Below are positions 25,919-34,424 of a stretch of 64,000 bases of DNA, piece by piece. The DNA lies in contig NZ_JBHZRJ010000003.1 in assembly GCF_043641555.1 (NCBI RefSeq), positions 744,001 through 808,000 of the forward strand, in the 5' to 3' direction. Numbering within the stretch: position 1 is the first letter of the stretch; every line of letters starts with the position of its first letter. This stretch comes from Saccharospirillum alexandrii_A (GTDB taxonomy: Bacteria > Pseudomonadota > Gammaproteobacteria > Pseudomonadales > Natronospirillaceae). The notes under the pieces were generated by a model. It was not told the origin of the DNA and made no database searches. It saw only the letters and a program-made list of their open reading frames with translations. A program made the position numbers and the translations under genes.

Positions 25919-27475
25919 GTGAAACGCGTCGTCCAATCCCTGCTTTTCGGACTGGTTGCACTGGCCAGCAGTCCACTATGGGCCGAAACGCCCCCCAATG
26001 TCCTGATTGTCGGTCAGATTGCCGAGCCACAGTCTCTGGACCCTCATGCAGTAACCGCAGTGAACGATTTTCGGATTCTGGTGAACGTCTACGACGGCCT
26101 GGTACGCTATGCCGACGGCACGCTCAACGTAGAGCCTTCGTTGGCCCAAAACTGGACCATTAGCGACGATGGTCTGGAATACACCTTCAATCTGCGCGAA
26201 GACGTGTCATTTCACGATGGCTCGCCCTTCAATGCCGAAGCTGTGGTGTTCAATTTCGAACGCATGCTGAACGAAGACCACCCTTATTACGACACCGGCC
26301 CTTTCCCGCTGGCGTTCTATTTCGGACAGGTGGATACCGTTGAAGCTGTGAGTGAATATCAGGTCAAATTCACACTGACTGAACCCTTCGCTCCCTTCTT
26401 ATCGAACCTGGCGTATCCCACAGGCCTGATCATTTCACCGGAGGCGGTACGTGAACATGGCGAAGAGGTTGGGCGGAACCCGTCCGGCACCGGCGCCTTT
26501 CAGTTTGAAGAGTGGCAGGCCAACCAGCGCGTGGTGGTCACCCGTAATCCGGATTACTGGGACGGTGCGCCCTCACTGGAAGCTGTGGTCTTCCGCCCCA
26601 TTACCGATGCCAATACCCGGGTGGCGGAAATGCTCTCCGGCGGTATCGATCTGATGGTGGAAGTACCGCCTGACAACGTATCGACCTTTGTCCAAGAGGG
26701 CTCGTTTGAGCTGTACGAACAGGCCGGTCCGCACCTGTGGTTTCTGATTCTCAATATGAAAGAAGCGCCTTTTAATAATAAGGCGATGCGCCAGGCTGTG
26801 AACTACGCCATCGATAAGGAATCGCTGGTGAACGATATTTTGCAGGGCACTGCCACGGTCGCGACCGGGCCAACACCGCCAGCCTTTGGCTGGGCGTACA
26901 ATGATGACCTCGAACCTTATCCTTATGATCCGGAGCGTGCTCGCGAACTGATTGCCGAAGCCGGTGGTGAAGGCGCCGAAATAACCTTTTATGTCACCGA
27001 GGGCGGCTCGGGCATGCTCGACCCCATTTCCATGGGTACGGCCATTCAGGCTGATCTGGCTGCTGTAGGCCTGGATGTCAGCATCGAAACCTATGAATGG
27101 AATACCTTCCTCGGTGAAGTAAATCCGGGGCTGGAAGGCAAGGCGGACATGGCCGAGATGGCCTGGATGACCAACGACCCGGACACCCTGCCATTCCTGG
27201 CATTGCGTACTGAAGCCTTCCCGGAAAACGGTGGCTTCAACTCCGGCTATTACAGCAACCCTGAGGTGGATGAACTGCTGAACCAGGCCCGTACCAGTAC
27301 CGATCAGGATGAGCGTGCGCGGCTGTACCGGGAAATGCAGGCCATTGTTTATGACGATGCACCCTGGGCCTTTATCGCCAACTGGCAGCAAAACGCCGTG
27401 GCGACAGATGCGGTCGAGAACTTCAAGTTACAGCCCTCCTTCCTGTTGCAATTGCACGATGTGAGCAAGCCGTAA
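25919..27475 (+). CDS. Dipeptide/oligopeptide-type ABC importer, periplasmic binding protein
   Basis: This SBP_bac_5 (DppA/OppA-like) protein has about 518 residues from GTG 25919. That start was preferred because it gives a clean signal peptide (VKRVVQSLLFGLVALASS, cleavage after LWA) and has AGAGAGG eight bases upstream. An upstream ATG at 25850 would place 23 non-signal residues first. Mature landmarks are EPQSLDPHAVTAVNDF, YTFNLREDVSFHDGSP and RQAVNYAIDKESLV. It should bind a peptide or amide-like solute and deliver it to the permeases from 27843 onward. The 367-base gap after it is filled mainly by a structured repeat. Confidence 0.9.
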   Translation: MKRVVQSLLFGLVALASSPLWAETPPNVLIVGQIAEPQSLDPHAVTAVNDFRILVNVYDGLVRYADGTLNVEPSLAQNWTISDDGLEYTFNLREDVSFHDGSPFNAEAVVFNFERMLNEDHPYYDTGPFPLAFYFGQVDTVEAVSEYQVKFTLTEPFAPFLSNLAYPTGLIISPEAVREHGEEVGRNPSGTGAFQFEEWQANQRVVVTRNPDYWDGAPSLEAVVFRPITDANTRVAEMLSGGIDLMVEVPPDNVSTFVQEGSFELYEQAGPHLWFLILNMKEAPFNNKAMRQAVNYAIDKESLVNDILQGTATVATGPTPPAFGWAYNDDLEPYPYDPERARELIAEAGGEGAEITFYVTEGGSGMLDPISMGTAIQADLAAVGLDVSIETYEWNTFLGEVNPGLEGKADMAEMAWMTNDPDTLPFLALRTEAFPENGGFNSGYYSNPEVDELLNQARTSTDQDERARLYREMQAIVYDDAPWAFIANWQQNAVATDAVENFKLQPSFLLQLHDVSKP

Positions 27476-27595
27476 TTGAGCTGTGGTCGGCCCGGGTGCC
27501 GACCTAACCCTGTCGGCCGGTGCCTTGAAACGAAACACTGGCCGGGGGTTTCTATTACCAATTCAGCTTCGGAGTTGACTGGGTGGCTTTGGTCC

Positions 27596-27793
27596 GCGTC
27601 GGCTACCGGTTATGCCTCTGCAGGGTCGGCGTGAATCCGTCCTGGCGGTCCGACGTCTCGGGCCTAGACCGCAGGATATGAATCCCCTCCATGGGATTCA
27701 CCCTTCGGGCTCGCTGCGCTCGTGCTAAAACGCTCCTGGCGTTTTAGTCCATGCTGCGGACTACCCTGCAGAGGCATAACCGGCATCCGACGC
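27596..27793. repeat. Structured repeat family 1, copy C (with insertion)
   Basis: Arms 27596-27626 and 27763-27793 are inverted repeats matching at 29 of 31 positions, with the inner 20 perfect. The core matches copy A. An extra block of about 70 bases near 27675-27750 contains its own hairpins (GAATCCC/GGGATTC and AAAACGC/GCGTTTT). It lies between the binding-protein gene and the first permease gene of the peptide importer. The rest of the 27476-27842 gap shows nothing else recognisable. Confidence 0.85.
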
Positions 27794-27842
27794 TCGCTTC
27801 GTGCGTCCTCCGAAACTTGAGTTACAGCAGGCAGGGTGAATC

Positions 27843-28802
27843 ATGCGCAGTCCTATCTGGCCTTATATAGGCAAACGACTGGTAATGACCTTACCGGTAC
27901 TGTTGGGCCTGACTCTTATTGTCTTTTTTATTATGGCGCTGATTCCGGGTGATCCTGCGACCGCCATTCTGGGGTCTTACGCCACGCCCGAAAACGTGGC
28001 CCGGCTCAATGCCCAATTGGGTTTGGATAAGCCCCTGGTCAGTCAGTATTTCACCTGGCTGGGCAATCTGTTGCAGGGCGATCTCGGGCGTTCCTTTAAC
28101 CAGAACCGTGAGGTACTGGACATTGTGAACGAGCGGTTTGGGGCCACCTTAATTCTGGCCGGTACGGCGCTGGTATTGTGTTCGATCATGGGGTTATTGG
28201 TCGGCATTATTTCAGCCGTCAAACAGTACGGGTTCGCCGATAAAGTGCTGACGCTGATCGTACTGATCGGCATTTCCACGCCCGCCTTCTGGCTGGGCCT
28301 GCTGATGATCATGTTGTTCGCGGTTGAATGGCGGCTGTTGCCCGCCAGCGGCATGTACGCCGTCTATGGCGGAGGTGACTTGCCCGATCTGATCCGGCAC
28401 CTGATTCTGCCCGCCGGTACGCTGGCCTTTATTGCCACTGGTGTGATTGCGCGACTGACCCGCGCCAGCATGCTGGAAGTATTGCGACAGGATTATATTC
28501 GTACCGCCCGGGCCAAGGGGTTGGCCGAGCGACGGGTAATTTATCGACACGCCTTCAAGGCTGCCCTGGTCAGTATCGTCCCTGTTATCGGTATACAGGC
28601 CGGTTTTGTGCTGGGCGGAGCCGTCTACATCGAAACGGTTTTTCAATGGCCGGGCATCGGCAGCATGCTGGTGACCGCAATTTCCACGCGAGATCTGTTG
28701 CTGGTGCAGGGTGGGGTGCTCGTTGTTGCGGCTGCCTATGTGTTCTTTAATCTACTTGCCGACGTGGTGCAGGTGTTGCTGGATCCGAGGGTGACGTCAT
28801 GA
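27843..28802 (+). CDS. Dipeptide-type ABC importer, permease 1 (DppB-like)
   Basis: This 319-residue inner-membrane permease has six hydrophobic segments, a typical opening (YIGKRLVMTLPVLLGLTLIV) and the cytoplasmic coupling loop YIRTARAKGLAERRVIYRHA, which contacts the ATPase. It pairs with the permease half of the next protein. The stop overlaps the following start (ATGA), indicating coupled translation. Confidence 0.93.
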   Translation: MRSPIWPYIGKRLVMTLPVLLGLTLIVFFIMALIPGDPATAILGSYATPENVARLNAQLGLDKPLVSQYFTWLGNLLQGDLGRSFNQNREVLDIVNERFGATLILAGTALVLCSIMGLLVGIISAVKQYGFADKVLTLIVLIGISTPAFWLGLLMIMLFAVEWRLLPASGMYAVYGGGDLPDLIRHLILPAGTLAFIATGVIARLTRASMLEVLRQDYIRTARAKGLAERRVIYRHAFKAALVSIVPVIGIQAGFVLGGAVYIETVFQWPGIGSMLVTAISTRDLLLVQGGVLVVAAAYVFFNLLADVVQVLLDPRVTS

Positions 28803-30721
28803 CGGTTGCCAATGATAGCGGATCGGGTATGACCCGAAAATCGGGCCGGGCAGGGCCATTTAAACTGCTGATGCGCAACCAGTTGGCGGGTTTTGGGTTG
28901 GTGGTGCTTGCCATTGTCTTGTTACTGGTTGCGCTAACACCCTGGTTGCCACTGGCCGATCCGAATATTACCGACCCGGCACAGCGGTTGTTGCCGCCGT
29001 TGACACCGGGTAACTGGCTGGGAACCGACCAGCTTGGTCGCGATATGTTGTCGCGCCTGCTCTGGGGTACCCGGGTCTCGCTGGCGGTGGGCATTGTCGC
29101 GACGCTGGTGGCAGCTACGCTTGGTTCTGCCATTGGGTTACTGGCCGGGTATTTTGGCGGACGGGTTGATGGCACTCTGATGCGCGGCATCGACATGCTG
29201 ATGGCCTTTCCCTACATCCTGCTGGCGCTGGCTATCGTTGCGGTGCTCGGGCCCGGCTTGTTGAATGCGCTGTACGCTATTGCCATTGTTAATATTCCCT
29301 TTTTCGCCAGAAACGTGCGGGGCGTGGTGGTGACATTGCGCAACCGGGAATTCGTAGATGCGGCCCGCTTATCGGGCAAGGGCGATGTGTTGATTGTGCT
29401 GACCGAAGTCTTGCCTAATGTGCTGCCGGTGATTGTGATCACCATGTCGACCACCGTTGGCTGGATGATTCTGGAAACTGCTGGCCTTTCGTTTTTGGGG
29501 TTGGGTGCTCAACCACCCACAGCCGATCTGGGCTCCATTCTTGGTGAAGGTCGGAGGCTGATTATTAATGCCCCCCATGTAGCAACCTTGCCTGGTCTGG
29601 TGATCTTTATTCTGGTGATGAGCATTAACCTGCTCGGTGACGGCGTGCGCGATGCGCTCGACCCGCGCCTGAAAGCCGGTGCCCTGATGCGGCCGGCAGC
29701 CAGAACCCGGGTTGCCAGTGCGGCCAAAAAAGCACCGGCACAGGCGCAACAGGGGCTGTTGGATGTGGTTGAATTGCGCACCGAGTTTCACATTGGTTCA
29801 GAAGTGCACCGGGCGGTCAACGGGCCCAGTTTTTCCATCGCGCCCGGTGAGTGCCTGGGCATCATCGGTGAGTCGGGCTCTGGCAAGTCGGTCACGGCGA
29901 TGTCGTTGCTGGGGCTGGTGGCCTCGCCGCCGGGCACCATTATGGATGGCCAGGTGAATTATCGGGGAGAAAACTTGCTGGCGGTTGACGATAACCGGCT
30001 GCGCACGCTGCGCGGCGGTGAACTGGCCTATATTTTTCAGGACCCGCTGTCGACGCTGCACCCGCTTTTTACCATTGGTGACCAGTTAGTGGAAGCACTG
30101 AGAGCGCATCAGCCATTGAGCTATCAGGCGGCCTGGCAAAAAGCCGTGGTCCTGCTTGAACAGGTGCGCATACCCAATGCGAAGGCAAGAGCGAAGGTCT
30201 ACCCGCATCAGCTGTCGGGCGGTATGCGCCAGCGGGTTAGCATTGCCATGGCACTGGCTAACGAACCGCAACTGATCATTGCCGACGAACCGACAACCGC
30301 ACTGGATGTGACCGTTCAGGCGCAGGTACTGAAGCTATTGAATCAGCTTCGTCATGAACAACACTCGAGCCTGATGTTTATCACTCACGACTTTGGTGTC
30401 GTGGCGGAACTGTGCGACCGGGTTGCAGTGATGTATGCCGGCGAACTGGTCGAGGTGGGCCCGGTCGCCGAAGTACTGGCCCGGCCGGTACACCCTTATA
30501 CCCGGCGACTGATCGCCTGTGTTCCTGATGTGAACCGGGTTTCAGACCGGCTGACGGAGATTCCCGGCCTGCCGCCCAAGGTGAACGACTTGCCGGTCGG
30601 CTGCAAGTTTGCCGATCGCTGCGACCAGGTAACCGATGCCTGCCGGGCCGCCCCGGTTGAACTGGAAACATTGACCGACAGCCGGCAAGCACGCTGCATC
30701 TTTGCGCGGGAGGTATTATGA
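28799..30721 (+). CDS. Dipeptide-type ABC importer, fused permease 2 plus ATPase (DppC-DppD-like)
   Basis: This 640-residue fusion has residues 1 to about 285 as a DppC-like permease (NWLGTDQLGRDMLSRLLWG; coupling loop EFVDAARLSGKGDV). A Lys/Ala/Gln-rich linker follows (about 286-318), then a DppD-like ATPase. The ATPase has Walker A GESGSGKS (357-364), signature LSGGMRQR near 472, Walker B IADEPTTALD and the C-terminal cysteine-rich oligopeptide-transporter tail (GCKFADRCD). Fusion makes one chain carry a membrane half and a motor half of the importer. No frameshift or stop is seen at the joint. Start and stop overlap both neighbours. Confidence 0.92.
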   Translation: MTVANDSGSGMTRKSGRAGPFKLLMRNQLAGFGLVVLAIVLLLVALTPWLPLADPNITDPAQRLLPPLTPGNWLGTDQLGRDMLSRLLWGTRVSLAVGIVATLVAATLGSAIGLLAGYFGGRVDGTLMRGIDMLMAFPYILLALAIVAVLGPGLLNALYAIAIVNIPFFARNVRGVVVTLRNREFVDAARLSGKGDVLIVLTEVLPNVLPVIVITMSTTVGWMILETAGLSFLGLGAQPPTADLGSILGEGRRLIINAPHVATLPGLVIFILVMSINLLGDGVRDALDPRLKAGALMRPAARTRVASAAKKAPAQAQQGLLDVVELRTEFHIGSEVHRAVNGPSFSIAPGECLGIIGESGSGKSVTAMSLLGLVASPPGTIMDGQVNYRGENLLAVDDNRLRTLRGGELAYIFQDPLSTLHPLFTIGDQLVEALRAHQPLSYQAAWQKAVVLLEQVRIPNAKARAKVYPHQLSGGMRQRVSIAMALANEPQLIIADEPTTALDVTVQAQVLKLLNQLRHEQHSSLMFITHDFGVVAELCDRVAVMYAGELVEVGPVAEVLARPVHPYTRRLIACVPDVNRVSDRLTEIPGLPPKVNDLPVGCKFADRCDQVTDACRAAPVELETLTDSRQARCIFAREVL

Positions 30722-31716
30722 CAACGCAGACCAAGCTGGAAGTCAGTGACCTGGTTAAACACTTTGGTGGCGGGCTGTCGCTCATGCGCAAACGCCGACC
30801 GTCGGTACAAGCCGTTCGGGGTATTACACTGAAGGTGATTGCCGGTGAAATTTTAGGCGTGGTAGGCGAGTCCGGGTGTGGCAAATCCACACTGGCTAAA
30901 ATGCTGGTGGGGCTCGACCAGCCGAGCGAAGGTACTATTCAACTCGATGGCAAAGATCTGGTGGGCGCCAACGGTAAGGTGAACCTCAAGCAACACGCAC
31001 GCCGGGTTCAGTATATTTTTCAGGATCCGATTTCTTCGTTGAACCCGCGTAAAACCATTCGTGACATCTTGTCTGCACCACTGATTTACTTGCAAGGTCT
31101 GTCGGCAGAGCAACGCCAAAGCCGGCTGGAGGAGCTGATGACGCAAGTGAATCTGCGTCCTGAGTTTCTGGAACGCTACCCCCATGAGTTCTCCGGTGGT
31201 CAGGCTCAGCGCATTGGTGTGGCCCGGGCGTTGGCCGCAGAGGCGGACGTGCTGATACTGGATGAGCCTGTCTCTGCGCTGGACGTCTCGGTTCAGGCGC
31301 AAGTGCTGAACCTGTTCAAGGATCTGCGCGAATCGCTGCAATTGACCTATGTGTTTATCAGTCACGATCTGGGCGTGGTGCGAAATTTCTGCGACCGGGT
31401 CGCGGTCATGTACCTGGGGAGAGTGGTCGAGGAGGGACCGGTCGAGGCTATATTCAGTCAGCCACGCCACCCCTATACTCAGCGGTTGCTCGACAGCGTT
31501 CCCGGTCAGTCGGTGCGCAAGTTGCCAGCAGAAGACGATGCGGTCGAATTACCCGACCCGATGCATCCGCCGGCGGGATGCGCCTTCGCCGCGCGTTGCC
31601 CGGTGGCGACGGACGAATGCCGGCAGTCTGATCCCGAGCTGGACGCACTGGCGACCGGCCACCGGGTGGCGTGTTATCATCCGTTGTCTCCACCGGATGC
31701 GATTAACCATGACTAA
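30718..31716 (+). CDS. Dipeptide-type ABC importer, second ATPase (DppF-like)
   Basis: This 332-residue ATPase has Walker A GESGCGKST (near 53-61), Q-loop YIFQDPISSLNPRKTI, signature FSGGQAQRIGVARAL, Walker B LILDEPVSALD and the oligopeptide-transporter C-terminal domain (GCAFAARCPVATDEC). It pairs with the ATPase half of the preceding fusion protein. Its ATG overlaps the fusion stop, and its own stop overlaps the GntR start by eight bases. Confidence 0.93.
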   Translation: MTTQTKLEVSDLVKHFGGGLSLMRKRRPSVQAVRGITLKVIAGEILGVVGESGCGKSTLAKMLVGLDQPSEGTIQLDGKDLVGANGKVNLKQHARRVQYIFQDPISSLNPRKTIRDILSAPLIYLQGLSAEQRQSRLEELMTQVNLRPEFLERYPHEFSGGQAQRIGVARALAAEADVLILDEPVSALDVSVQAQVLNLFKDLRESLQLTYVFISHDLGVVRNFCDRVAVMYLGRVVEEGPVEAIFSQPRHPYTQRLLDSVPGQSVRKLPAEDDAVELPDPMHPPAGCAFAARCPVATDECRQSDPELDALATGHRVACYHPLSPPDAINHD

Positions 31717-32449
31717 ACGTTCCGACCAGGTTGCCGATGCGTTGAAAGGGCTGATCGCAGAGCATCGGCTGAAGCCGGGCGACCGTCTGCCTCAGGAAAA
31801 AGACCTGATGGTGCAGTTTGCCGCCAGCAAGGGTACTGTGCGTGAAGCGTTGAAGGCACTCGATACCCAGGGCCTGATTGTCACGCGAACCGGCCCTGGC
31901 GGCGGCGCCTTCGTCGCCGACGTACCGCCCGACCGCGCGATGTCGCTACTTGCCAACTACTTTTATTTTAAAGACATCACCATTCACGATATCTACCAAC
32001 TGCGTGTTCATCTGGAACCGGAGCTTGCCGCTTCAGTCTGTGGTCGTTTGTCGAACGATGATTTTCAGCGCCTGCAGAACACCATGACTATCTACGATGC
32101 ACCGCCCAAAAACCAGAAGGAAGAGCACTCCCAGCGCCTGGCTGAACTGAGTTTTCATGAAGTGCTGGTCGATTTGTGCCCCAACCCCATTCTGAGTTTT
32201 ACCTGTCATTTTTTACTCGGCCTGCTCAAAAATCTGCGCCTTTGCCACGACATCTACGACCTGCCCAACCCGGAACTCTGGGAAACCGGCCGGCATTTTC
32301 AGATGCAGTTGTTAGGCGCCCTTAAGCGCAAAGATGAAGAAGAGGTTCGTCGCGTCATGCGCGCCCATATGATCCGAGCTGAAAGCCTGATGCAGGCTCA
32401 GGAAACCATCGTTCTGGATGAGTTTTTGCCGTCGAAAAGACTGCCTTGA
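31709..32449 (+). CDS. GntR-family regulator, FCD (FadR) subfamily
   Basis: This 246-residue regulator has an N-terminal winged helix (residues 1-70; LPQEKDLMVQFAASKGTVREAL is the recognition region) and an all-helical FCD effector domain. The latter has probable metal-binding residues in the YQLRVHLEPELA helix and later His residues (FHEVLVD, MRAHM). The start overlaps the ATPase gene by eight bases, so it is made with the importer. It probably controls both divergent operons through the paired dyads at 25735. Effector unknown, likely the imported solute or its breakdown product. Confidence 0.9.
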   Translation: MTKRSDQVADALKGLIAEHRLKPGDRLPQEKDLMVQFAASKGTVREALKALDTQGLIVTRTGPGGGAFVADVPPDRAMSLLANYFYFKDITIHDIYQLRVHLEPELAASVCGRLSNDDFQRLQNTMTIYDAPPKNQKEEHSQRLAELSFHEVLVDLCPNPILSFTCHFLLGLLKNLRLCHDIYDLPNPELWETGRHFQMQLLGALKRKDEEEVRRVMRAHMIRAESLMQAQETIVLDEFLPSKRLP

Positions 32450-32456
32450 CAGGGCG

Positions 32457-34286
32457 CTAGTTGCCCTTCAATAACACAGCCAACTGTTCAAACGGCATAG
32501 GACGGTGCAGCAGGTAGCCTTGTAAATAGGCGCAGCCCTGTGCCTGCAGCCAGTCTGCCTGGGTGACTGTCTCAACTCCTTCAGCGACCACCGACATACC
32601 CAAGCCCCGTGCCAAACCAAGTATCGACAGAGTGATGGCCTTATCGTCCTGTTTGTCGGGCAGGCCCGAAACAAAGGAACGATCAATTTTCAAGTGGGTA
32701 AAGGGCAGGTGCTTGAGTCGAGACAGCGATGAATAGCCGGTTCCGAAATCGTCAATCGACAGGCTGGCGCCCATTTCGACCAGGGTGGTCAGATTGTCGA
32801 GAAGGGATTTGGTATCACTCTCAATGGCGTCTTCGGTGACTTCAAAATCCAGTGTCGAGGCGGGAAGCTGGGCGCGTTGCAACTGGTTGCGCACGGAACC
32901 GGCGAACTCCGGGTCCAGCAATTGCTCGGCCGATAAATTCAAACTGATGCCAGGAATCGATACACCCTGGTCACGCAGTGTCAACACGTCTTCCAGCACG
33001 GTTTCCAGTATAGCCTGGCCCAGATCTTTCATCAGGTTGGCAGAGCGAACGAGGTTCAGAAAACCATCGGGGCTGATCAGTCCCCGTTCCGGGTGTTGCC
33101 AGCGTACCAGGGCTTCAACACTGACGATCTTCTGGCTAAAGGCATCGACGATCGGCTGGTAATAGGCCACCAGTTCGCGCGAGGCGATGGCGTGGCGCAT
33201 TTCAGCTTCGGCCTGGAATTTCTGGCGGGCTTGTATGGACAGGTCGGCATTGAAAAACCGGGCCTGGCCACGCCCGCATTCCTTGGCCTGATACATGGCA
33301 GCTTCGGCTTGTTTGAGCAGACTCTGAGGGTCTTTACTATCGGCCGGGTACAGGCTGATGCCTATGGATACGGTGGTCGCGACATCGACTTCCGTCATCG
33401 ACAAGGGTTGCGACAACAACGCCTGAATCTGGTCGGCCACCTGACGCAACGCCTCCGGTTCCGTTGTGTGGCGTAGCAGCAGTAGAAATTCATCGCCACC
33501 ACTGCGGGCAACCTTTTCCTTGCCACTGATGCGCAGCGATTGGAGCCGGCTGGCGGTTTCCTGAATCAGATGGTTGCCAATGGTCTCGCCCATGCCGTCG
33601 TTGATGCTTTTGATTCGGTCGATGTCGATCCAGAATACAGCCATCGAAGGTGTGGTCTTTTCCGTCTTGCACAGATAATCCAGTTGCTTGCGAAAGGCGC
33701 GCAGATTCGGCAGTCCCGTCAGTTCATCGTAATGACTGATAAAATCGAGAGCTTGCTGGGAGGCATGCCAGGCCTCGTAGGAATTGATGAGACTGATGGT
33801 GTCGGCCACCACCGTAACGATTGAAATCTCGGGCAGTGTCCAGGCACGATGGCTGGTCGCTTCCAGACAAATAACGCCGCTGAGATTGCTGCCATCGAAC
33901 ACCGGCGCATCCAGTATTGATTCAATGCCCAGTGGTTGCAGATAGAGATCGTTGAATTGCCGGGTGCGGGGGTCGGTCGGTGCATCGCGGGCATCGATGA
34001 CTTCCGCGGTCAGCATTGCATCGAAATACAAGGGGTTTTGTTCGCGGCTCAGGATGGTGTCGTCGGTAAAGATGCCGTCGCTGAGCGTATTCAGACACTC
34101 CAGATTAATCGCGTCGCCGCTGTCGGTCAGTTTCCACACGCTGACGCGTTCAACGCGCAGCAGGCGGCCGCACAGATCCAGCAGAGCCGACATCTTTTCA
34201 ATACGGGAACTCTGGATGAACGCCGAGTCATGGCTGAGTGACATCAGAGCTCGGTGGTATTCAATGAACTCTTCATTTTGATTCAT
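32457..34286 (-). CDS. GAF-GGDEF-EAL cyclic-di-GMP protein
   Basis: This roughly 609-residue cytoplasmic protein has three domains in order: GAF (about 25-170), GGDEF (about 180-350) and EAL (about 365-605). The diguanylate cyclase motif is intact as SGGDEF, and no RxxD inhibitory site precedes it at the usual place. The phosphodiesterase residues also look intact: EALVRW, LNLSAEQL, EVTE, DDFGTGYSS, LKIDRSF and AEGVET. Both activities are therefore possible, with the GAF domain as input sensor. ATG 34286 was chosen because the upstream 21 residues look non-coding; the ribosome-binding site is weak. It is a single gene, convergent with the GntR gene. Confidence 0.9.
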   Translation of the reverse strand: MNQNEEFIEYHRALMSLSHDSAFIQSSRIEKMSALLDLCGRLLRVERVSVWKLTDSGDAINLECLNTLSDGIFTDDTILSREQNPLYFDAMLTAEVIDARDAPTDPRTRQFNDLYLQPLGIESILDAPVFDGSNLSGVICLEATSHRAWTLPEISIVTVVADTISLINSYEAWHASQQALDFISHYDELTGLPNLRAFRKQLDYLCKTEKTTPSMAVFWIDIDRIKSINDGMGETIGNHLIQETASRLQSLRISGKEKVARSGGDEFLLLLRHTTEPEALRQVADQIQALLSQPLSMTEVDVATTVSIGISLYPADSKDPQSLLKQAEAAMYQAKECGRGQARFFNADLSIQARQKFQAEAEMRHAIASRELVAYYQPIVDAFSQKIVSVEALVRWQHPERGLISPDGFLNLVRSANLMKDLGQAILETVLEDVLTLRDQGVSIPGISLNLSAEQLLDPEFAGSVRNQLQRAQLPASTLDFEVTEDAIESDTKSLLDNLTTLVEMGASLSIDDFGTGYSSLSRLKHLPFTHLKIDRSFVSGLPDKQDDKAITLSILGLARGLGMSVVAEGVETVTQADWLQAQGCAYLQGYLLHRPMPFEQLAVLLKGN

Positions 34287-34424
34287 TACGGAAACTGTAC
34301 TGCCCGGGTCCGTTGTGCAGGGGGTATCATCCGGATACGCCCCGGTCACGGGGTTTGAACCAACAGCGGTACAACCGGTACTGCTGCGTGCAGGAGGCCA
34401 GTGAACAAGCGCCCTGTCCTACGG

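Noticed and set aside
27660..27780. CRISPR-like reading of the repeated short hairpins in repeat copy C
   Set aside because: The stems are unlike each other and not regularly spaced; no direct repeats with spacers and no cas genes are present.
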